Positions 55,501-64,000 of a stretch of 64,000 nt of DNA are shown piece after piece. The DNA lies in contig CM042086.1 of assembly GCA_023512835.1 (NCBI GenBank), positions 7,226,299-7,290,298 of the forward strand, written 5' to 3'. How positions within the stretch are numbered: position 1 is the first letter of the stretch; every line of letters starts with the position of its first letter. The DNA is from Taxillus chinensis (Eukaryota > Streptophyta > Magnoliopsida > Santalales > Loranthaceae). The translations under genes and the position numbers were made by a program. A model generated the notes under the pieces. That model searched no databases and had not been told where the DNA came from. It worked only from the letters and a program-made list of their open reading frames with translations.

Positions 55501-58090
55501 TTGTTATTAGAAATATTGTTAAGTCAGCTAAACACCAAGATGATTGATGCTAAATTTGTAGACACATTAAATATTGAGCAAAAATTATCAAATTATTACT
55601 TGGTTTCAAAACACTTTTATTCAATATATTCAAATCCAATACATTGATTAAAATACCGCAAAAGGAATTTGGGATTTAGTGGCCATTCTATATCGAACGA
55701 CTAGATTTGCTCATTATTTTTAGTTATCAACTATGTGCTTCATAATCTTTAACAAGAATCCATTCAATCTGTAAATGATCTTATTACTCAAGTTCAACTC
55801 GTCTTGAATCAACTAGCCCAAGTGAAAATCAATGAAGATTATCTTGTTCATATTAAAGTTTTCATGGCTCTTCAACCTAAATATGAAACTATTTGAGCTT
55901 CTATGCTACATTGACATCCTTCTTTTACAATGGATATTACTATATAATAAATTATTTTGAAAAAACTCACCTTAATCTTGACAAAATTTTAAATTCTGAA
56001 ATTGCTCTTGTAACTACTTGTCCCTTATATCAAAAATCTAGCAATAATACTTATAAGAATTGCAATGAAACTAGTTATATTTTTGCTAATTATTATACTG
56101 TAAAATGTATATATTGTCATGCTCTTAGATATGTTTTTGGAAATTACCAAACTCATCATCTACAACCAAAAGGCCTCCTGCCATCATTATAAGTGATAGT
56201 GAAATACTACTCAAACATATTGTCTTTTTTAATCCATATGTTGTTATGCTTATCATTTTTGGTAACTTTCATCGGCTCTGTAACTCAGCTTATTGTAACT
56301 ATATGATCAATAATGTTAAGATTTGTCTCTCGCTTCAGTGATTTCTTTGTTGCCACTAATTCACACTGTCAATGGTAATAAAATAGGTATCACTCACACT
56401 GGCTATGCTTTTAACTCCAATAATAGCCTTCCTAAAACATATTATATCCCTAACTTAACCCTTCTCACATGTTTTTATTGATTTTGCTCCAATTGTTAAT
56501 CATGCACCTATATCGAAAACTACCAATGGCACCATTCTTTATCGTTTTGTCCCTGTAAGAGAAACCCTTCATTACCTTATTGATATTATTATTCCGCAAT
56601 TAGAACCCTTTATGAGCCTCGTTCTTATTGTGAGGCAAGTAATGACCCTCTTTGGTAGCAAACAATGACTAAAGAACTTTAAGCTTTGGAGAAAACTCGT
56701 ATTTAATCAATCTTACTCCTAACAAGCCCCCTATAGGTTGTAAATGGATTAATAAAATAAAGACTCATTTTAATAGGTTTATTAAGTGTTATAAGGCTCA
56801 CTTAGTTATCAAAAATTATACTCAATAATATGGGATAAATTATCAAGACAATTTTGCTTCGATTACACAAGTCATATTAGTTCGTAGTTTATTAGCTATT
56901 ATTACAGTTCGTAAATGGAAGCCTTTTTAGTTAGATGTTAAAATACTTTTCTCTAAAGATGTGTATATGCATCCTTTCCCTAATTATCATTCTTGACATA
57001 AATTTTATAAGCATTGGAGCTTTGTAGAGATTAAAATAAGCTCGTTGAGTATGATTTAACAAATTTAGTTATACTCTTTCCCAACTTGGTTTTATCTCCA
57101 GCTCACATAATTTTGAAATTTTCATTCATCGAATTAACCATGGCATTATACTTTTGTTACTTTATATGATGATATGATACAAACAGGGGATGATATCTTT
57201 ATCCCTAGCAATCTTAGTTATTTTTTTGGCCTTTTAAGTTTTTCAAATTTGAAGTGTTATTATCTTTATTAAGTTAAATATGTATCCAATCTAGTGATAT
57301 ACTTTATTGAGCAAACATTATTAACAGTAAAACTATCTCTACACCCATGGAACTCAATTGCAAACTTACTCCTTTTGATGGCACTTCTCTTGATGATTCG
57401 ACTTTATATTGACAATTTGTTGAAAGTCTTGTTTATTTTAATGTTATACGTCCTAATATTTCATATGTCGTTCACTTGGTCAATCAATTTTGTCTGCCAC
57501 TTGCTCATCACATTTTTTTTGCAGTTCCTTGAATACTTTAATGTAGTAACAAAACTCTCTTTCATTGTCTACATTTTATGTACACTCATTTTTGGTGTTG
57601 TTTAGTTACTGATTGGGCCGGTGATCCAACAAATCATCATTTTGCCACTTGTTACTGTTTTTTTCACAGGAGATTCTCTTGATGCAAAAAAAAAAAAACA
57701 AAATGTTATTGTATGTTCTAAAACAGAATTACTTTGATTATGCTAATTATTTTATACTTAATTGTGATAATCAAAGTGTTATACAAATATCTCATAAACA
57801 CATTAAAATCAATTGTCATTACTTATCAATCTTCATCATATTACTCAAAATACTATTTTATTATTTCTTATCTACTCGTAACTAGCAAATTCTATTACCC
57901 CACGCATTTTCAAGATCTACAAAGCAAACTCAAGTTAGCATCCACATCTTGCGTTTGAGAGGAGTGTTAGTCTTGTTTTGATAATATGATTATAAGAATC
58001 AAGCACTTGTATTATGCGAATGACTACTTTTCTTTTCTAATATTTGGTATCTTGTATAAATAATATTTTTAAATTACTGTAAAGAAAAAT
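55500..58090 (+). mobile_element. Decayed Ty1/copia retrotransposon
   Basis: Frameshifted, stop-filled translation follows copia order. Gag: SVNDLITQVQLVLNQLAQVK and MALQPKYETI, then the zinc-knuckle region (VKCIYCHALRYVFGN) ending in THHLQPKGL at 56100-56190. Reverse transcriptase at 56620-57000: EASNDPL, LTPNKPPIGCKWI and LLAIITVRKWKPF. RNase H at 57600-57955: TDWAGDPTN, YFILNCDNQSVIQISH and DLQSKLKLAS. A purine-rich tract (gagaggagtg at 57956) precedes a probable 3' LTR start TGTTAG at 57964. Integrase is largely missing. The 5' LTR was not found. The element ends against the F-box stop codon. Confidence 0.85.
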
Positions 58091-58108
58091 ATATACAAAA
58101 ATAAAAGT

Positions 58109-58500
58109 CTATTCCAGTACTGAGGCTGGCCAAAGCTGCTCCCACGTTGAGATCTCATCACGGCTACAAAGCTTCCTAATTCCTCCGTAGAAGCCGGTAG
58201 CTTCGTTCCCTTCTTCTCTGTGCTCTTTCCTGCTAACTGTAGTGTATCTCCACCGTGAACCTTGTGTGTACTGGTTGAACTCCAATACTATAGAGTCTGC
58301 AACATTGACAAATTTAATGCCTAACAGATTAAACCTATATATATATATATTGTAACCGAGTCACCAATTGCTCATAGTTCACTTCTAATTAATGTTGTGA
58401 AATTTGTAACCCAAATATTAGCTTGTTTCAGACAAGCAAGCTGGCCTGCATTATATCAACGAGTAGCATTTTTAAATCAGGTCGGCAGCTATTGTTATGA

Positions 58501-58537
<37 letters not shown>

Positions 58538-60364
58538 AGTTTTGCATTTTTAATTCATACCCCATATGCGCTGCTTCTCCTAGGTCCTAGCCACCCATGT
58601 GGCCCTGTTATTTATTTATTTATTTTACTTCCAATTTTTTTCTCCTTCAATAATGACAACTGCCCGACTACATATTTTACCCTTTTTATGTAATTGCAAA
58701 AATTACATAAAAATAAATTAAATATAAACAAAATACTGGCGTTAAATCTAGAAAGCATGACAGCACTTTTTCACATGAATATGAAAAATGATTATTAAAA
58801 AAAAAACAAAACGAAAACAATCTTACCACTATTGTTACAGCGGCAAAAATTTTCACTCCCATTACATGATTCCAAGTGCCCCACAACTCCGTACCACCAA
58901 CCTGCAAGACATGCCACGCCTCATCAATGATAGATTCAACTCTCTGGATTGCATTTCTAAGCATCCTCAAATACGTACGAACCCTTTAAAACATAACAAT
59001 TTATATGTATTAACATTCTTCTAAGCACTGATTTGTTTTCATATGCCAAACCAAACAGGCAAAAAGCATTTGTAAATGACCAAATAACCGAACTCATTCA
59101 CATTTGTAAATGACCAGTCTCTCTCTCTATCGAGAGAGAGACTGGTTTTGTGGCTCATTAGAGAATTAATTACCGTAAGGGAAATCTTTGTTTCGTCTCC
59201 ACTGGATCTCTATGTGATCACCAGGGTGTAAGTCACTCAAACAGTCGGAAATGTGGAGATCATGAGAGGTAATATCGATGGGTTGGGCTCTTAGCCTCTC
59301 CCATGGAATACCATTCTCTACTGTAGCTGCCCTCCTTCCATGCGGTGGGTATCTGCATATAATCAAATAAACAAACACGCCTCTTGTTTAGCCAAGAGGA
59401 CAACTCAAAAAACCATAAAGTCAATCGCTCCTGCTGCTTCAAAAACCATTGAAAATATGTATATATATATATATATATGTATAGAAACAGGCATGAACAA
59501 TCTATATATGAATCAATTACCTAGCCTGGAATGTATCAGTTCGCATATCATAGCTAACCTCTGCGTCATAGCAAGACATTAAAAAACCCACATGCCCATT
59601 CTGCATAAACATATAGCACCGTGATTTTCAAATCAGACCCGATCAACATATGCGTCTAGCTAATTAATTATGATTGAACCTCAAACAGCAAAAAAAAAAT
59701 CATAAAGCTAACAATTCACAGCAAATTTTGAAAATACCTCTCGATTGTAGACCTGGGCAGGGAAACGAAAGCTGCCCGACTCGAGAGCAAAGTAACAAGA
59801 GACGGCGGAGGTTCTCCGTGGCCCGCCGCCGCAATTACCGGACCTCGATGCGAGCCAGGAACGTGGGCAGACGGGGGAGAGGAGCCTGGTGAAGCCTCTC
59901 CCGTAACCTCGGCAGTCGCCTGCTGGTTCGGCGGCGGCGGCAACGTGCCAGTGCCATTCCCGGCGGGCGGCGGGTCCCATGAGCCGTCCCCACTTGCGGT
60001 CCATGTGGCGCTCCCAGAGGCGGTCGCCGAGGCAAGTGTCCCTCAGGGAGGTGCACACTTCCGCCATGCTCCGCAGCGCCGCCGGGGAGAGGCGTTCGAG
60101 GATGCCTTCGAGGGCTAGGTCCGGCAAGTCCAGTAGCGACATTCTCCCGCTCTCTTCGACAATCTCGTTCCTTGTCTTCGGAGAAGCAGAGGCTGCTGTC
60201 GTCCTGTCGGATGACGTGTCGGGAGAATCAAGGTAGGAGGAGCCATCTGCTGCAGAAAGGAGGAGGAATACTTTTGTCTTGTATAACCATGGTGGAAGGG
60301 AGTTGAAGAATATGGACTTGTGGAGGATGAAGAAGGAGATGCAGGCTAGCAAGAAGAAAAACAT
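58109..60364 (-). CDS. F-box protein of the At2g26850/At2g32560 type
   Basis: Probable substrate receptor of an SCF ubiquitin ligase; target unknown. Five exons join to 382 residues: 60364-59738, 59600-59521, 59352-59174, 58901-58827 and 58296-58109. A hydrophobic N-terminus ([17 protein letters not shown]) may be a signal anchor, as in its Arabidopsis relatives. The F-box spans about residues 76-122 ([20 protein letters not shown] ... [11 protein letters not shown]). The downstream plant-specific region is highly conserved: [70 protein letters not shown] and GFYGGIRKL. It ends [11 protein letters not shown]. Exon 1 is GC-rich with a Gly/Arg/Ala-rich stretch. Its stop codon is ~20 bases from the copia relic, so its 3' untranslated region must lie in transposon sequence. 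Confidence 0.94.
59113..59146. repeat. Perfect 15 bp hairpin in F-box intron 3
   Basis: Arms accagtctctctctc and gagagagagactggt flank a 4-base loop (tatc). It lies 28 bases downstream of the exon 3 donor (minus strand). The preceding word catttgtaaatgacca also occurs twice (about 59068 and 59101). Confidence 0.85.
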
Positions 60365-60563
60365 TAGAAATATGAGGTGATTATTGATGTGACCTACACT
60401 CTCACTATATCTGATACAGAAATTATTGGCATTAGAGCCAAAAACAAAAAAACAAAAACCTCAAAACAAACAAATCTTCCAACTAATCCCTTAATTTTTA
60501 AGGATTAACTAAAAAAGAGGAAAGAAAAGCCAAAAGAACGACAAATGATTGTGTATATATATA

Positions 60564-60594
<31 letters not shown>

Positions 60595-60872
60595 AGGGTG
60601 GTATAGTGGCGGTTGCGTAAACCACAAAGATGAATTAGGTGCACCAAACGACCAAACGACCAAACGGTAGCCAGTTGCAGAAATATCCAAAAGATTGAGA
60701 ACGATAAATATAGAGTTGTTGGTTGGGGGTTGGAGAGCAGATTGTCGGTTGATTGATGAAGAAATGATAATGATGGTGAAATCTTCACCAAATCATCAAT
60801 TCTTCCTTAAATTTACTCTGCCCAAACAACCCCCTTATGCCTTCTTTCTCTTCTCTTTTCTTCTCCCAACCC

Positions 60873-60882
60873 CTTTTATATA
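60873..60882 (-). promoter_or_regulatory. TATA box of the F-box gene
   Basis: On the minus strand the sequence is TATATAAAAGGGG, a strong plant TATA consensus. It predicts a start near 60845 and a ~480-base leader that carries TG/GA microsatellites at about 60557-60595. Confidence 0.5.
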
Positions 60883-60889
60883 TGTATAT

Positions 60890-62566
60890 ACATGTGTGTG
60901 TGTGTATATATATGAGGAGGAGGATGTGGGTGGGTGTGTTAGAGGCCTATGTGATGGATATAAATATGGAGGCTATATGTGCGGATAATTTTCTTAATAA
61001 ATGATTCTCTCTCTAACCGGGAAGTTGGAGTGCGAGGGAAATCCGGAGAACCAGAGAATTTTTACAGTTTGAATTTGAAGCAACGAATCTGAGAAGTCAA
61101 TTTGGATTATTGGCGGCGGCTAAAAGGTGCGAGCTCTGTTCCTCTGCGGCAACACACACACACACACACTATATATATATATATATATAAACCCGCAAAC
61201 CAAACCCAAAAAAAAAACAAAAACAAACAAACAAACGGAAATCGTTTGTTTGTGCTTGTTATGTAACTTATGTTACAGCCATTTGATGTACGAGTGTCCT
61301 GCAATCATTGGGTCATGTTTTCCAAGCCAACCCCACCACCACTTCCTCTTTTCTAATCACCTATCTGAGTGCTGGTTTGTTTAAAAAAGATAAAGATAAG
61401 GTGCCGCGAAAAATTGTTGTGTCTCAACAAAGTCAACTAAATAGGAAGAAAGATGCAACAAGAAATCTTATTAACATGAAAGATAACAGAATAGTATTCA
61501 AAATACATCCGATAGATTATTATTTGGCCACGAAACATTAATTTAAAGATAGATGTATTATTGGGAATGCACATGGGAGGAATTTTGTTGTCGAGGATAA
61601 ATATCATCTTTTATGACCTTATGATCAGAGCCTTCCTTTGAAAAAAAAATTGACAATGAATTTGATGAACATACCATTAATCAATTTCAAGACTAGATAA
61701 TTTACAATGTGAGACTATAAATTTCAATATGTGACTTACCGTCGAGTCTAGCATGTAAAGAATATTAAGTGATATGAATGATGGAATGTATATAAATTTA
61801 TATGAAAATCTCTAATCTTGCAATTGATTAATAAGATTCTAAAATTACTATGTGCAACGATCCTACACATAAAAGTAGTCATCAAATAAAAGGACAATGG
61901 CTACATAAATAGCATATAGAGCAAAACTTAAATGAAATTTAAAGACATGTTGATAATGATCGTTAAATTATCAATTGACATAACTTAATAGATGATTAAT
62001 TATTTCACCCACTAACGACCCGTTAGCCTTAATAACCACTAGATTTTATGACTATGCCAACGGCCAATGTCTACAACAAGTATATATTATAATATAGACT
62101 TTTCTATAAATATGTAAAGTCTTTGAAATTCATATATATCATTGCATTCATATCTAATACTAAAATATTATAAATTTTCATAATCACAAAACCCCACTCC
62201 TTTTAAAAGAGTCGTACGTTAATGAATGACCATAAATATATAAAAAATTTCTTTTTCTTATTCTTCGTTTTCGAGATATCAGTGTAAGTGAGTGAGCTTC
62301 AATTCTCATATGGATATCTATAAATTTCAAGTTCATTTGTGCTTCCTGTTTCGATTATTAATCATTGGGTATAAAAAATCAGTTTTAAACTTACTAAAAA
62401 TTATTACATATAGTTTATGTTATTATTGTTTTCTTCATCTACTTTATTCATTTGCTTAAAAATCGAGATTTCAATATTTTTAATCAACCAAACTTGTTTT
62501 GAAAATTTGAGTTCAGTCTCTCTTCATTGAGTGAGTGTGTGTATAATGCATGTATATCTATATCTA

Positions 62567-62611
<45 letters not shown>

Positions 62612-64000
62612 TTTCACTATCTTTGTGAAAGTGATTGACAATGAGTATAACAATTGTCACTTGAAAAAAACCAATCCTAATACTCATTGAATAAATTTCA
62701 ACCACTAGTAGCGCCCAATGAGGTTGAATGGAGTCAGGTGAGTCGATGCTCACTCCTACCACAAACAAGCCCCTTTAGCTCTCATATCACTACTTGTTTT
62801 TTTTTTTAAACTACATTATAGAAGGGAATGGATTCTTAATGTTGAGAGTGAGTTTTCTCACATCACTAAAAAGGGGACACAAGGTCTTTAATAAGGAGGA
62901 AGTAAGCACAATATGTCACATGTTTTATAACTAAATTACTATAACATGTAGGCGGATTTGCCCTATAACTCAACCTACAAATGATATTAGGGTTAGGTGT
63001 CCCTATGACTTATAATTGGTGTTTTGGGAAAATATGGCCTTGGGTGTTATCTTAATCTCAATTCAAAATTGAGATTAATGGAAGTTGTGATAAATATTCT
63101 AGAACAGTAATAACTCAGCTAGAAAATCACATCATGGTATATCTATTTTCACATATGAAGTGTAGCATAACGAGAGAGTTTAAGGTAGATTAATGTGTCT
63201 CCAAAATATGATGTAGTTTAATGTGATAAAGGATAAGTTGTCATATGATGAGTTGTTTAACATTACTGAAGGGAACTCCATGTGATAAATGAAAGGGAAT
63301 GAATCAAATATGTTACATTTTAAAATTGATTAGGTCATTGCATATAGCAAAAAAATATTTTACGCCACTTTGAATGAGTCATACACTCATGATGTGTTTG
63401 GTATGCGGCCTGTTTTTAGAATTTGAGTACTATTTATTAAAACCATGAGCTCATATTTTAATATAGAATTATTTAATTTTAGAATTTAAAATAAGTGAAT
63501 TCCGTAGGTGTTTTTAAAAACCAGTTTTTTTTTTTTTTTAATTTTTTTTTTTCTTATTAAAGGTTCAAATAAATTTTTTTATTTTTTTATTTTAGTTTTT
63601 AATTATCTAAACTCTTCATATTTAAAATAAATAAAAATATTTAATTTTTAAAACTTTTTAAAAACATTATATTAGTCAAAAGGGGGGGGGGGGGGGGGAA
63701 AAAAAAATTTATTTTGGGGGGGGGGGGGGGGGGGGAATTTTTTTGGATTAGGGGGGGGGGGAAAAAAAAAAAGAATTTGCTCGGTTAGTTATTTTTTAAT
63801 AGACCAAAATTTTGTAGGTGTTTTTAAAATTATTAAAAAATATTTATAGGTAAATATTATAAAAATTTACAAAGAATATTTTTAAACGTTTAATTTATAT
63901 TTACTTTTAAGTGAATTATTTAGGTTTGTATAAAGGTATAATAGTTAATTTTTAAAATAATTATTAAAAAAAGTAAGTATAGATATTTCACGTTAGGAGA
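60890..64000. other. Intergenic AT-rich sequence to the window end
   Basis: No gene recognised on either strand. Contents are simple repeats, including TA runs at 61171-61189 and 62569-62607, and scattered A/T-rich DNA. The last ~350 bases hold poly-G/poly-A blocks. Confidence 0.6.
63682..63761. repeat. Three poly-G blocks with poly-A between them
   Basis: G runs at 63682-63698, 63716-63735 and 63751-63761 alternate with A/T runs. The pattern is unlike normal plant intergenic DNA and suggests a sequencing or assembly problem. Confidence 0.8.

Overview
This is a 64 kb window of nuclear DNA from a flowering plant. It is AT-rich with long introns and many microsatellites, its genes are split by GT-AG introns, and several products carry plastid-type N-termini. 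I cannot name the species. Exons were joined by eye from splice signals, reading frame and family resemblance, and every complete model closes in frame. No tRNA, rRNA or CRISPR array was seen.

Layout: (1) 272-9862, minus: 5' part of a PH-RhoGAP gene (REN1/PHGAP family) running off the left edge, with a decayed LINE in its third intron. (2) 12956-17415, plus: a CRT-like (CLT) plastid thiol transporter, divergent from gene 1. (3) 18620-20024: a ~700 bp tandem duplication. (4) 20509-22026, plus: an intronless organellar tyrosyl-tRNA synthetase. (5) 23638-28332, plus: a parvulin/rhodanese fusion. (6) 31046-33867, plus: a calcium-dependent protein kinase of the CPK17/34 type. (7) 35665-39707, plus: VPS11. 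(8) 40854-43291, plus: a METTL21/22-type methyltransferase. (9) 43300-46200: LINE, unclassified-repeat and DUF3475/DUF668 gene relics. (10) 46202-53670, minus: plastid cysteine desulfurase SufS/NFS2, with a long-TIR DNA transposon in one intron. (11) ~55500-58100, plus: a decayed Ty1/copia element ending at (12) 58109-60364, minus: an F-box gene of the At2g26850/At2g32560 type. (13) 60900-64000: AT-rich sequence ending in suspicious poly-G blocks.

The order PHGAP, CLT, parvulin-rhodanese, CPK34-like matches what I recall of Arabidopsis At5g19390, 19380, 19370 and 19360. This would be an old conserved block with TyrRS as the extra member. Several products bear on plastid sulfur or thiol handling (CLT transporter, rhodanese fusion, SufS), but these are ordinary separately promoted genes and I see no operon-like arrangement. 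I found no clearly new biological system. The most interesting signals are structural: splice-donor triplication, transposons in or against genes, a GC-AG intron, an unusual tandem duplication and likely assembly artefacts.
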